Counted from the stretch's first letter, positions 46,001 through 55,613 are shown. The stretch: 64,000 bases of DNA from Hexactinellida sp. DTS-2022 (GCA_028753945.1 JAPNXP010000009.1:5704001-5768000); one strand, 5' to 3'. Notes: generated by a model from the letters alone, not told the origin. Made by a program: numbers and translations.

Positions 46001-49000
46001 GAATGCATTCTCATTTTACTCCTCAGTCGCTACTATTAACGTTATATCAGTTAACGACCCTCCAGCGATTACCATATCTGGACAGGGGACAGTATTCTCA
46101 ACTCTGTTCAGAGAGGACGGAGGAGCTGTTCCAATTGTGGAGCCAGCCCAGCTGTTCATCACTGACGCGGACCATGACACGCTAGCCTCAGTGGCTGTTG
46201 TACTTGAGCGTGTGTATGACTCCGGCTATGAGGCGATCTCACTAAGCCCCAACCCAGGGGTGGTAGTGGGTAGCGGTAACGAGGTGCTTGTTAACACTAG
46301 TGTCAGTGAGGTGGAGAGGCTAATCTTTAGCGCAGGAGAAGTTAATAATACCTACAGATTTACTCTTCTTAATCCAGACCCTCTTAAGAGAGTGTCAATA
46401 GCAGCCTACCAAACTGCAATCCGTACTTTAGTGTACATCAACTACCATTCTGAGCCCACCAACATGACACGGTTCATTCGTTTCTATGTTGACGATGGAG
46501 AGGCTGTTAATAGCATCGCTTTAACCACTCTTCTTATAGAATTAATCATAGAGAATAAACCTGTTCTGAGTTTGGGAATATCTCAAGTCACATTTATTGA
46601 GGACTTTGTAGAGTCTCATTCTATCGTGTCTCAGGATCTGACTCTAACGGATATCGATCATAACGAGTTCTTCTTTATAGCTTCAGCTAACATTTTCTTT
46701 GATCAACCACCAGAATCAGCCCTGGAGTATATATCTATTTCTAATAGCTCATCTCTCACCTGCAATACAACTAGCTATTCCGTATTAGGTAATGCAACCC
46801 AGTTAAACCCCTGTGTTTACCCAATTGTTTCCAACTACGATCCTGTACAGGGCAGAATAACATTGAGAGGGGAAGCTTCCCTCGATGTGTACCGAGATAC
46901 TCTAAAAACTGTAATTTACACAAACAGAATTATAGAACCAACTGATTTGGAGAAGACTATTACTTTTGAAGTTTTTGACACTAACAACTTACAAAGCGAC
47001 CCTGTGTCAGTTACAATAACTATAATCCTACGTAACGACCAGCCTCCTATTATAACAGCTGGTAATACCTTCCAATACGTGGAGCAGCAGCCAGCTGTTC
47101 CCTACGCTATTGCTATAGGAGACAATATTACTTATACAGATGCGGACAGTGGAGATAGTAAGCAGTACAGTGTTAGTGTGTCTATCACCAATCCCATTGA
47201 TGCACCGTATGAAAGGCTAGCTGCCAGCCCTGCTTCGGATAGTATAACTGTGAAATACCACACAATAGATGTTGTGTATTCTACCACTCAGTTAGTGGAG
47301 AGATGTGTTAACCTGACTGATAACTCAACTACCTCAACTACTATTGATACCGATAAGAATGCATCAATGAATACCAATAGTTCTAATTTGAATGGTAACA
47401 CCACTGGCAATGGATCCACAAACACGATTCCTGTCTATACCCCAACAACAGTTTTGAAGTGTGAGAATGTGACTGAACTAGTAAATAAAACAAACTCAAC
47501 GACTATCTTTACTGGGCTTACACTGATCGGTCCTGCCTCGATATCTGAGTTCTTAGAGGCACTAGCCACAGTCTCCTATTCCAATGGAGCTGAAGAGCCG
47601 ACACCCACTGTTAGGAGAATTACATTCCTCGCGAACGACAATAATCTGACCAGTAACCTGGTTGAAGTAACTATCAAAGTTATGAATACAAATGATATTC
47701 CTGTCGTTGACCTTAACGGTTTCATGATTGGCACTCGCTTTATGGTTGTATACTCAGAGGGATCCGAGGCGATACCAATCGTAGACCCCCTGGGCACGAG
47801 TATCTCTGACAACGACCATACTCACTTGGTTAGAGCAACAGTAACTCTAACTACAATCTATGATGCGCAGTTGGAATTTCTGGAATTGAGTACAGCTGGG
47901 TCGAGTTTGATATCCAGCTACAACTCTTCCACTGGGGTGCTCTCTGTTACCGGCAATGCTAGCATAGAGACGTACCAGTTGGCGCTACGGACGCTGACAT
48001 ATGTGAACTCAGAGGGAGGCCCCGGGGCGCCGAACCCTCACATGCGGGAGATAACAGTAACAGTCTCAGACTCTATAGACACCTCTCTCACTGCCTACAG
48101 TATAGTCACATTCCTCGCGGTTAATGACCCTCCGTTCCTCGACCTGAATGGCAACCTACCAGGGGAAAATGCGACCGCTAACTACATAGAGGAAGGGGAT
48201 CAAGTTAGAGTGTTCTCTTCTGACGCGATTATTATGGATATCGACAACGGGACTCTAGCTAGCCTTACGATAGCCCTTGTGAATCCAGTTGATGGGGAAT
48301 CAGAACGCATATTTATACATCCGGATGTGTACTCACTGCTCAGTCCAATGGGATCCATTCAGACTACAAACCATTCTATTGTGCTCACAAACTTTCTGGC
48401 TATAAACAAGTATATAATGGCTCTGCAACAAATATACTACATAAACACCATGGACGAGCCTTCATACGACACGCGTAGCGTTGACGTTGTAGCTTCAGAT
48501 GGATTGCTGACTAATATACTGAGTTATGTTGGTACAATAACCATAGAAGCTGTTAACGACCTTCCCCAGTTCAGTTTCAATGCGGATCCTAATTCAAACG
48601 CTACATACGATATTGAATATAGAGAAGATTCCAATTCGGTTCCAGTCATTAACGCTGTGAGTCCTGATTTCACCCTCACGGATGATGACGATCCTATTCT
48701 CACACGAATCATTATCGAGAGGAGTCCTTCTCCCGATGGCACTTACGAAAAACTATTTTTCTTATCTTCAAATCCTATCCCAGGCTTGGGGCACACTTAT
48801 CCACAGTGTCCAATCAAGAGCATTAGCAACCCGCTCAAACTAGACCTCAATGTGTCTCTTACGTTAGAGCAGTGGAGAACTGCGCTGAGCACACTGAGCT
48901 ACTGTAATATGGATCCTAACTCGTTTGGTGGCGTGAGACAGATTAAGATTGTACTGGTGGATGGGAAAGGAGCGAGAACAGCTGCTCGCTACACTAATAT

Positions 49001-52000
49001 CAATGTCATCCCCATCAATGACCCGCCCATATTCCTTGGATCTCCTCCCTACTTAATCACGGATGAGGACAACTCCATTAAGCTGCAAGTGCTCAGTAAC
49101 TTCACAGATTACGAAGAGACGCTCAATGGCACCGCGATTGAGATTGTAACCCAGCCAGCAAGAGGCAGTGCTGTTGTCACACAGCCAAACGGAATAATAC
49201 TATACACCCCAGCACCGAATGATAACGGAATTGTTACATTCCAATTCAGGGCATGTGACTCCGAGGCCAACTGTTCCCTCCCAATAACTGCTACCGTGAG
49301 CATCACACCTGTTAATGACCCCCCTACCCCTGTCGGAAGCGGTGTGATTACAGTGTTAGAGGACGGACAGGTGGAGGTTAGATTGCTTGATTACTTCACA
49401 GATGTGGAAGACACGCCCGCTACGAACAACACTCGGGTAGTGCTGACCCCGAGAGGCGGCAGCTGGGAGTACAACATGGCGCAGGAAATATTCTTTTACT
49501 CTCCCGTCAAGGACAGAACTCAGGAAGATTCACTTATCTTTGAAGCCTGTGATAATGACTTGGCGTGTATCAACATTACTCTGACATTCAAAATAACTCC
49601 AGTCAATGACCTGCCTAACATAATAATTAATTATCCTAATGCGATAATCCCATTAGCAGTTAACGAAGACACAGCTATAAATGTTAGTGTATACATTGAG
49701 GATGTGGAGGACAAAGATGAACTCGATTTACAAATTCTGCCTGTGACCAATGGAGCTGTACGTATAATCATGCTATCAACAGAGACCCTGAGCACCAACG
49801 TATTCCGACAAAGCATATTCATTGAGTATCAGCCTAATGCTAACTTCTATGGACTTGATAACGTTACATTCATGGCTACAGATAACGAGAATGGAGCCAC
49901 CACCGCCACTTTACAAATACGTGTGGAATACCATAACGACGCTCCCACAATTGTTACTACTGCTGTAACAATTGACGAAGATACGACATTGTTATTAACC
50001 CTGCCGGCTGGCCTTGGGATATCTGACAGCGAATCTACCATTACTTCGCAGCAAATCGAGTTTATAACGGATCCCGACACTATCATGGGAGATATTTCGT
50101 ACAGCAATATCACAGGCGTTCTCTCCTACACGCCTCCATCTAACTTTTTTACAGAATCTGTTAAATTCTCTCTTAGAGTTTGTGACACGGACACAAGGGA
50201 TGAGATCCAATGTTCCACATTCGTAATAAGTATTAGGGTATTAGCAGTGAACGACGCGCCTATTTTAGCTCCGTTTGTATTTTCAATGAGAGAAGACTCG
50301 TCTAACTCTACCAACATACTCCCTTACCTCCGTGACGTGGAGGATGGAGTCGTTATACCCAGTAGAGTCAGCATATCTGCACCTAGCCCTCCCAATGGAG
50401 CAGCTACTTATAATCCCGGCACTGGAGATGTCACGTACACTCCCAATCCTGACTTCTTTGGAACTGACATTATCACGCTACGTGTTTGCGATAGCGTGAA
50501 TCTATGTAGCACTGTGTCTATGAAAGCAACAGTGATTGGGGTTAATGACGCCCCTATAGCCGATGGACTGAGACACGTGAGTTCAGAGGATCAGATTGAC
50601 CTGGTCAATATCGGCACTATTGTGCGAGATGTCGATACTACCGAAAGTACGCAAGATATTAAGCTGAAGATATCAATTGTTACAGTGGTTGGTAATGACA
50701 CCGTGCTGGTAGAAGAAGGGTTTACAACAGAGGGGGGAGAAATTCGCGTGTTCCAAGAGGAAGGCGTAGTCTCATACGAACCTCTTGTTCAGTTTATCGG
50801 CTATGATAGTTTCACATTTGCGGTTTGTGACAAGTGTGACGAGTCTAGGAATGGAGAACTCGGTCGTAGTACTATAGAAGACATCGATTGTTTGAGCCAA
50901 ATAGAAGAGAATGATGGGACCAGTATTAACCCCGCTACAGGAATGAGCATAGCTTGTTCAATCGGCACGATTGTCATTGTAGTCGTCAACACGAATGATG
51001 TGCCTATTCTCAACGACATTTCAGTTATTACTCCGATGAACCAAGTGGTCACCATTGAACCTTTTGGTACACAGACACTCTTCAGTGATATTGGCGCAAC
51101 TGTTTATGATCAAGATGATAACCAAACTGCTTTTGCTCTTTCTCGTGGCTTTAACCTCTCAGAATTAGGTCTGACGAGTAGCAGTAATATTGATACTACA
51201 GTTATCCGAATTCAGAGTCGCCCCTCTGGAGGGACGGTGCTCATACCTAGCTCCGATAGAGTCTATATTACTTACACCCCAAATAACAACTTTATTGGCC
51301 ATGATGAGTTCCAATACGAAGTATGCGACCTCGCTCAGATACCAACCTGTGCTAATGCTATGGTGAGAGTATTCGTGTCCAGCCCCGGACCTATAATTGA
51401 CTCGCTAGTCGTCTCTGGTTCTGTGGGCCTGCCCGATTCTAAGGTGTCCAAAGGAGACACTATACAAATCTCATTTTCAGAAGATACGAACCAACCTCCT
51501 CAACAGGGGAAAGATATTAATGGTAGATTCTGTGGATCACAAGTTGACCAAGTTATAACATTCGACTCTCCCTTTATTAATTCCACAACTTTCCCCAATG
51601 CCTACTGTGCTAAATGGGACGATTCGTCTACCCTTACAGTGACAATAATAGCCCGTGGATATCCGGGACCTGATTCTAAAATTGGGAATTGGAGAGTTCG
51701 AGTAACTCAGGATTCCTCTCGGACCTGCTCTGGATTTGATTCGAATCATCAGCGTTACGATTCTAGTGAATTGAACACAAACTGTCTCTTCAACTCAGAC
51801 CTCACTTCGTCCCATTCCACTTCCGTATCCCCTGCAGCGACCGGAGATTGGGGGACCACCCTACCGGAGGTTGTCTTTGCTATAATTCAGAATTCGATTC
51901 CCGCGCCTGGTGGAAGCGGCGGGCTTCAAGCAATTAATGTGGGTACACTGATTAAAATTCAGTTAACAGAACCGTTTTCTTCTTCACAGTTGAAACTGTA

Positions 52001-54172
52001 TTGCAATGAGAACATTAATGAGATCCTAAACTCTTTAATACTGTTCACGGGAACAGAGATGGAGCTACAGTCCTGTTCTAACCTTCTCAGTGATGGTACC
52101 AATGCTGACCAGGTGTACTCAGAGAGGGACGCCTCCTCTCTCTCCTCTCTCGGCTACCCAATGGTTTCGGAACTTATATTCCGTGTGCAGACTTTGGATA
52201 TTAGATTGCAACAGTTAGATTCGAACCAATTTCTAGAGATATTCCTTATGGCCCTACGTGAGGCGCCGATTGCAGCTGTGGTGTTGGACACACTGAATGT
52301 GAGCATTTCCGTCCCGCCTGACGGAGTAGTGGGCCAGATCGGCACAGTTAACCCGATCACTGAGCACGTGGATGTGAATACACCCAATGTCGTGAGCGCT
52401 GTAGCGGAAGACCCTGACGACGTCGATGACGTCTATTCTAACTCTGACGTGTTGCGAATTACATTTTCTGTAGACACCAACGAGCCTGCGGTTGGTAGCA
52501 AGGAGGAGATGGATAAGATAATGGTGTTCACTCCCAGTCTGGGACTCAGCTACATCGGGACTTGGGAGACCGGTCGTGTCCTCCTTATTATTATAATCGA
52601 CTCTTCCCGCTCAGAGGTTAATGGAACTGTACCGACGATATCTAATTTGAAACTAGAGTTCTTGCCTAACTATCTTGACAATCAAACGCTTGTAAACTCC
52701 ACCAGTATAACGGAAGACAGGCTACACTGTATAGGCGATAATGTGTGTTCCACATCTCCCACGGCTATTACAATTGGTATCTGTGATTCGACTGAGACTT
52801 CGTGTAGAGCTAAAACTTCATTCTCAACATTTTCTGGTGACTTTGGAACAGGTGATGGAGTAGCAGAAACCCCTGTTGGAACTGTCGCTGGCATTTCTAT
52901 TGTAATCGTAATTGTGATAATAATAATAATACTGGTCATACTGGTAGTTCTGCTCCTTGTCTACTATTGCTACAAACGAGCGCAAGAGAAACGAGACCGA
53001 GACAAAGCGCTTGCTCTCGTGCAAAGCTGGAAGCAGAAGCAGAAGGCGCTCACTGAGCAACAGAAGAGATCTTCGATGATTGGCGTCGATGAGTCTTGGA
53101 AGAGTCCCCCTGCCATGCCTCTCATGAGAGGCAACATAGACCCCTTCTCTACCACAGCTCCCAAGCTGAGTATGGACAGCGGGGGATTCATTTCTCCCAC
53201 CTCCTACGAGCCCTTCCAGCCGAGAGCTTATCCTTCCATCCTTGATTCCTCCTATCCCACCACCAGCTCTGCTCTGCCCCCGATACTGCTCAAAACCGTG
53301 AGTTATGCCATACTACTGTACTGTACTATACTGTACTACCCTTATATACTTAGTTTATATCAAGTTTTATTGTACAACAGTCAACTCTCGTTATAACGAA
53401 GTGCTTGGGACCTGTAAATTTCTTCGTTATATCCGGATATTCGTTATAAGCGGATAGTAATTAATGCATTTAGTGCTCTGGGAGAACATCTCCAATTCGT
53501 TATAAGCCGTTATTTCATATATCCGACTTCGTTATAACGGGAGTTCACTATACTAGCGTATTCATGTGTTGGCTTTTAATCATACTATTCTTACTATAGC
53601 CGGACACCTCCATCTTGCCTCCGGTGTCCCCTATCCCTCTCCCCCCTGTGGGCGGGCCCATCCGGCCAGCTCCCGGGTTGCCTCCGATCAGAGCTCCAAC
53701 CGCGGCGCGTTCTCAGTTGCCCGTGGATATCTCCAAACCAGGACCGATCCCCGGCATGTTGCTGCCCTCCCGACTCCCCACTATCGAACAGACGTCCACT
53801 CTGCCGCCACTGATGCAGCCTAAGCCAAAGTTCCAAGCCATGCGGCCCCAGAAGGGCTCTGAGATCCTGACCACGACAACAACGGAGGGGACCACCACTG
53901 AGACGACTGAGGGGTCCACCGAGAGCGTGTCAGGGACCGGGTCAAGCGTTCCTCCGCCTAGAACAACAGGAATGGTTATGCCATCTCGAAAACAAGGAGT
54001 AGACCCATTCTTACCGAAACAGCTCAGTCCCATCCCGAGTATCGGAATGAGGCCATTTGAGAGCATCACTCCCACCCTGGCCACTCCTCTCATCCCGACT
54101 ACGCCCCAGAAACCGGACCCAAAGCAGTCAGACCCAGACGACGAGGGCCCGACCACAGACACTACCGAATAG
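28080..54172 (+). CDS. Giant single-pass membrane protein: Calx-beta, P domains, ~30 cadherin-like repeats; 11 exons, 6,621 aa
   Basis: Proposed exons: 28080-28134, 28189-28563, 29178-29368, 29423-29619, 29934-30224, 30517-30832, 31118-31346, 35148-35287, 35649-35956, 36107-53297 and 53600-54172. All junction phases agree and the sum is 19,866 nt with one terminal stop. Residues 1-23 are a signal peptide. Exons 2-4 encode two Calx-beta-like domains (VLPEGEEAMFSIKL, NWDQQQRF; IPEGRFSIYHI, NWNISQAF). Exons 5-9 are a beta-rich linker. Exon 10 opens with a P domain (about residues 812-952), a degenerate second P domain, then ~30 domains joined by [Val/Ile]-Asn-Asp-[Ala/Ser/Pro]-Pro linkers. The transmembrane helix is at about 6290-6320 and a Pro/Thr-rich cytoplasmic tail of ~300 residues follows. 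Likely a cell-adhesion or matrix receptor; Calx-beta domains also occur in sponge aggregation factors. Exon 8 and the exon 5 donor are the least certain joints. Confidence 0.82.
28189..29619 (+). other. Calx-beta-like domain pair (exons 2-4 of the giant gene)
   Basis: Both units follow the Calx-beta order: an initial Pro-Glu-Gly (VLPEGEEA, SIPEGRFS), a VSIVLTPVD/VTLQLIPVQ strand, FNSSNWDQQQRFILF / FRPENWNISQAFLVF, an acidic turn (NDNDIIDS, DDDVNQGE) and a closing FLLQDTD / VLIEDND. Calx-beta domains bind calcium in Na/Ca exchangers, integrin beta-4 and FRAS/FREM proteins. The second unit is split by a 54-bp intron (29369-29422) whose 5' end is GC. Confidence 0.75.
28640..28823. mobile_element. 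hAT-type MITE with exact 8-bp target duplication (giant gene intron 2)
   Basis: Ends CAGGCTTTCATCCAG and CTGGATGAAACCCTG are inverted repeats with one mismatch. The flanks CGTCTATG at 28632-28639 and 28824-28831 are identical. It is 184 bp, rich in GCGCGCCT motifs, non-coding. Confidence 0.9.
30325..30460 (-). repeat. Dispersed intronic repeat copy B (giant gene intron 5)
   Basis: Reverse complement of the repeat at 2190-2325: GTCTGATCCAATTTTCCTAC, CCTAAATCACAAATTAATGG, GGTATAGGAGAAGATTCC, CGCGCTCCTAATTAATATTT and ATAGGAGCGTCTCGCGCTC. It occupies about half of the 292-bp intron 5. Confidence 0.75.
30921..31093. mobile_element. pogo-like MITE family 2, most complete copy (giant gene intron 6)
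   Basis: Left end AGTGGTGTTTGTGTAATAGC and right end GCTATTAGGCGAACCCCAC are imperfect inverted repeats. Between them are AGTCGCATTTTGCATG, GGCGAACTTGCTATTAGAG and CGCTTGGGGACTGAAAATAA. It ends only 24 bp before the exon 7 acceptor at 31117. Confidence 0.7.
31621..32919 (+). CDS. Cytochrome P450, CYP26/CYP120-like, with an altered I-helix; nested in intron 7 of the giant gene
   Basis: 432 aa, single exon. The start is the ATG at 31621 (MNVPGRFGLPLIGDQ), directly at the Pro-Gly hinge, so there is no N-terminal membrane anchor. N-terminal KLYGPIFKTRIINKPFVFV resembles CYP26/CYP120. The K-helix Glu-x-x-Arg is at E284-R287 (MLKEVQRLFPP), the PERF-like block is FLPERWLS, and the heme loop FGGGDRTCLG has the Cys ligand at 361. 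The I-helix lacks the usual Ala-Gly-x-Asp/Glu-Thr-Thr: the aligned stretch is NNFLLFVTAIIPKAISSLL with Pro at 246. That residue pair delivers protons in O2-dependent P450s. Its loss suggests a peroxygenase or hydroperoxide-rearranging enzyme (CYP152 has Arg-Pro here), or a non-monooxygenase. It starts 274 bp after exon 7. Confidence 0.88.
   Translation: MNVPGRFGLPLIGDQSINFVRNPIEFVNNQVKLYGPIFKTRIINKPFVFVTTQSGVREILENNSDCLERNYEVFLAGLFERNIAFMDGAAYSRIHELVKPMFSPEMLAIYRKDISRITAQYLSELDLSNPFDLYQTMKQVVSEISIFLFVGIDRTDPAFLRTKQLLIEHWHGLISVPLPIRVPYVFSSGYDKAMLAKQELLELLRHHLSQPQELRRGALSAVDVGKFNSVEEAANNFLLFVTAIIPKAISSLLVSFCIQMYLPENAHFKAASRDDRYFDAMLKEVQRLFPPFLGGWRNARSRVVIEGLEIPKDYGVVFMAYHVHRDALAFPEVNRFLPERWLSDETRDSRLWTFGGGDRTCLGKHLSQMIISECVTAIRDNYVCELVPGQNFDYKWLPVSRPANGVMVTMKRICFVDLPLKPCNNSPLNDKD
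32920..33518. other. Spacer between nested genes
   Basis: About 600 bp of AT-rich DNA inside intron 7 of the giant gene. No ORF with recognisable content (a 60-codon ORF overlaps the P450 stop). It probably holds the P450 3' UTR and the promoter of the RING gene. Confidence 0.5.
33519..34532 (+). CDS. RING + TRAF-type + RanBP2-type zinc-finger protein (putative E3 ligase), nested in intron 7
   Basis: 337 aa, single exon. The RING finger uses C47-C50, C62-H64, C67-C70 and C83-C86, spaced as in TRAF and LNX-type RINGs. After it, LNMLEIRCPFVSTCDWNG with C112, C118, H130 and C134 is a TRAF-type zinc finger. Residues ~150-220 are a coiled coil, then a Pro/Gln-rich linker (245-275). W277-x-C279-x2-C282-x10-C293-x2-C296 is a RanBP2/NZF zinc finger, a fold that often binds ubiquitin. 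A last CxxC pair set (C316/C319 and C330/C333) forms a zinc ribbon at the very C terminus. There is no MATH/TRAF-C domain. Role: probable ubiquitin ligase with ubiquitin-reading zinc fingers; substrate unknown. Confidence 0.85.
   Translation: MAQRKVEATKRYPDLDIFSMIMLIKGPKGEMGGFTPRFFIQNITERCMCCQGIPRSPYRASCGHSVCRSCMNDFVLNSQNPSCFTCQLPMRKDECYPDLPLSRQLNMLEIRCPFVSTCDWNGIVDELKEHFSRCQGVNGLFRSWMVSIQSFLSNLQDRSTDLEQRVGELEKAIKGHKEICQQRYIEQDGRSKHLTEQLKHLREQCHVQHKDEKDRQTEYDILNKQQVLMEVLAAALALDIHDEEQQAQPEPPASNPQSPQAPVPAPRPSAHAPADTWQCAYCTLHNSNIYSICQTCYKTNEGRLSRQGSKEIARLCMGCGAQNDNTAVVCQGCRNQL
34709..35044 (+). CDS. Small single-pass membrane protein, nested in intron 7
   Basis: 111 aa, single exon. It has a basic N-terminal half (KFMSRGKIAKVDPP), a membrane helix at residues ~64-82 (FKFMITALCAFFCLIYYV) and a short acidic/lysine-rich C-terminal helix (RIFQELEEEAKKKEDEELK). 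No signal peptide. The layout resembles small mitochondrial inner-membrane or ER proteins, but I do not recognise it. The ATG at 34709 follows 177 bp after the RING gene stop, and its stop is 103 bp before exon 8 of the giant gene. An AATAAA-like signal is near 35078. Confidence 0.65.
   Translation: MSKMINLIQYRIGGFLAKFMSRGKIAKVDPPIALSKSKVPKITLEDTLYNMNIIQRPSPNKHTFKFMITALCAFFCLIYYVQHMEPSTENASRIFQELEEEAKKKEDEELK
35148..35287 (+). other. Proposed exon 8 of the giant gene
   Basis: Acceptor TTCCTATTTAG at 35147 and donor GTAGGA at 35288. The 140-nt segment is open in the single frame that joins the phase-1 end of exon 7 (31346) to the phase-0 start of exon 9 (35649). Joining exon 7 directly to exon 9 shifts frame and stops soon after. 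A shorter 26-nt version using the acceptor at 35261 would keep the same frame. Confidence 0.65.
35325..35618. mobile_element. hAT-type MITE with CGAATATTCG ends (giant gene intron 8)
   Basis: TAGGGCTGAAACGAATATTC at the left and ATTCGTTTCAGCCCTA at the right are inverted; both arms contain CGAATATTCGAATATTCG. The flanks AATTTGAT (35317-35324) and AATTTAAT (35619-35626) match at 7 of 8. It is 294 bp, non-coding, and ends 30 bp before the exon 9 acceptor. Confidence 0.82.
36440..37360 (+). other. P-domain pair (start of exon 10)
   Basis: Unit 1 (36440-36860) has THSLYVNQSSAG, VDVVVYIDHSWLGDITLQL, LVTHPGG and WTLHVIDNVP..GILLGWAVII, the strand order of the P/Homo B domain of furin-type convertases. 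Unit 2 (about 36910-37360) keeps ISLNIESPG, LVLTHPDGTQVQL, SLVGRPSGGEWLLTAW and LVGWSMYL but is more diverged. No subtilisin domain precedes them, so these are stand-alone jelly-roll modules, as in some bacterial secreted proteins. Confidence 0.8.
37590..46050 (+). repeat. Higher-order coding repeat, period ~2.82 kb, 3 copies (inside exon 10)
   Basis: Each copy has three class-1 then three class-2 cadherin-like domains. Corresponding linker codons fall at about 37590, 40407, 43227 and 46050, i.e. spacings of 2817, 2820 and 2823 bp. In each copy the third class-2 domain is a variant with [Phe]-Asn-Thr-Glu (DRYFNTELD, ANFNTEQD, LNFNTEKQ) and a TLL..C.IRF motif. Six further class-1 and seven class-3 domains follow up to about 51,370. 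Confidence 0.85.
53372..53552. mobile_element. pogo/Tigger-like MITE in giant gene intron 10
   Basis: ACAGTCAACTCTCGTTATAA with CGAAG at the left and CTTCGTTATAACGGGAGTTC then ACTATA at the right are inverted repeats of ~25 bp with few mismatches. Interior copies of TTCGTTATA occur in both orientations. It fills more than half of the 302-bp intron. Confidence 0.7.
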
Positions 54173-54391
54173 TTTGATAAGTTATCTACTAAATACCTAC
54201 AATAAGTTCATTAGGCTTAGATTCATACTAACTCTCAGTTAATTCTCATTTTTCTACATTTTACTTTTTTATTATTCGTTATATTTCTAATTAAACATAT
54301 TTTTATTCAGTTCTGTTATAATATATCATAACATATGTACGTGTAAGGCATAAGGCCTGACAATATCAAATACTGTTACTTTTGCCTAGCA
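54173..54391. other. Short spacer, giant gene to first PhyH-like gene
   Basis: 219 bp, AT-rich. Its last ~55 bp (GGCCTGACAATATCAAATAC, TGTTACTTTTGCCTAGCA) is shared with the sequence just before the second PhyH-like gene at 60097, so this short promoter/5' UTR piece was duplicated with the gene. Confidence 0.7.
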
Positions 54392-55450
54392 ATGTCCCTC
54401 TGCCTCGAGCCAAATGAACTGAGTGAGGTAGTGAAGAAATGGATAATCCCATACACTCCAGGCATGTTGACAGAGAAAGAACTCGACCAGTTCTTCTCAG
54501 AGGGTTATGTGATAAAACACGGTCTCTTCTCGAAGGAGGAGTTGCAACCTGCGATTTCAGAGATTGAGAAGTTAGTGGACGATCTCGCTAACTTACTATT
54601 CAAAGCTGGAAAAATCAAAGATCTGTGCAAAGACTTAGGTTTCTACCAACGACTGATACGCCTAGAAGAACAGTCTCCACATGCATCTGTTTTGCTGCAC
54701 AAAACTCAGATTTTCCCTCCTGCATTTTGTGCCCTAAATGGACATCCCAAACTATTGTCGATCGCTAAACAGATCCTAGGCCCCGAAGTGGCAGCACACC
54801 CCGTGTGGAACCTGCGAACCAAGACGCCTCAGCACGAGGAGACAGTTGTGCCCTGGCATCAGGACGCGGCTTACATGAGCAAGGAGTGTTGGGAGGATCT
54901 CCAGGTGACTGCTTGGATTCCCTTGATCGATACGACGGTTAAGAACGGTTGTATGCAGGTGGTGCCAGGGGGACACCGAACGGGACGTGTTCTGACACAC
55001 ACTGGTTGCACGGGAGAGACCTGGTACATTGAGATACCAGCTGAGACAGCTCTGAAAGAGACGGGCATTGACATGGAGAAGCGAGCAGTGACTTGCGAAA
55101 TGCCAATGGGCTCAGTGCTACTCTTCAACAACCTTCTGCCTCATCGCAGTATTCCCAACACCAGCACTGATATCAGGTGGAGTATAGACCTCCGTTGGTG
55201 CAACCCGAAACTCCCAACAGGTTTCTACGGACTGAAGGAGTGTTTGCCTCTCTGCAGCCAAGGGACCGACTTAGAGGTTGATTGGCATAAGTGGGCTAAT
55301 TTGGGTAGGACCAGTCTTCAGACTGACTGTGCATCTGATCCAGACAATGTGGCGAGTGATGAGCTGGACACTACCATTTGTGGGCCATGGATGCAACAGT
55401 GGGAAATCACGCACCACAACAGACATACCGCTAAGCTGGCTTCTAAATAG
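54392..55450 (+). CDS. Phytanoyl-CoA dioxygenase (PhyH) family protein, copy 1
   Basis: 352 aa, single exon. Fe(II)/2-oxoglutarate oxygenase of the PhyH family. The metal triad is H156-x-D158 (PWHQDAAYMS) and H251 (LLPHRSIPN), with Arg 262 or 268 (IRWSIDLRW) as the likely 2-oxoglutarate ligand. The double-stranded beta-helix strands VTAWIPLIDTTVKNGCMQVV, PGGHRTGRVL and MPMGSVLLFNNLLPHRS are intact. No PTS1 or clear PTS2 peroxisomal signal (C terminus KLASK). It therefore resembles the wider PhyH-domain family rather than peroxisomal PHYH. Substrate unknown. Near-identical copy at 60097; a 3' relic of a third copy lies at 55614-55714. Confidence 0.9.
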   Translation: MSLCLEPNELSEVVKKWIIPYTPGMLTEKELDQFFSEGYVIKHGLFSKEELQPAISEIEKLVDDLANLLFKAGKIKDLCKDLGFYQRLIRLEEQSPHASVLLHKTQIFPPAFCALNGHPKLLSIAKQILGPEVAAHPVWNLRTKTPQHEETVVPWHQDAAYMSKECWEDLQVTAWIPLIDTTVKNGCMQVVPGGHRTGRVLTHTGCTGETWYIEIPAETALKETGIDMEKRAVTCEMPMGSVLLFNNLLPHRSIPNTSTDIRWSIDLRWCNPKLPTGFYGLKECLPLCSQGTDLEVDWHKWANLGRTSLQTDCASDPDNVASDELDTTICGPWMQQWEITHHNRHTAKLASK

Positions 55451-55613
55451 ATTTTGTCTCTTGGACATATTATATTTCTTATTTGATATTTTTTCTAGGG
55501 TGTTTACAAAGTTTACAGCATGCTTTTTTACAGCATACTTTTTTACAGCTTGCTTTTCTTAGAACATGCTTTTTTCAAGCGGACAGTTCATCTCATCGTC
55601 ACAAGGTATCGAT

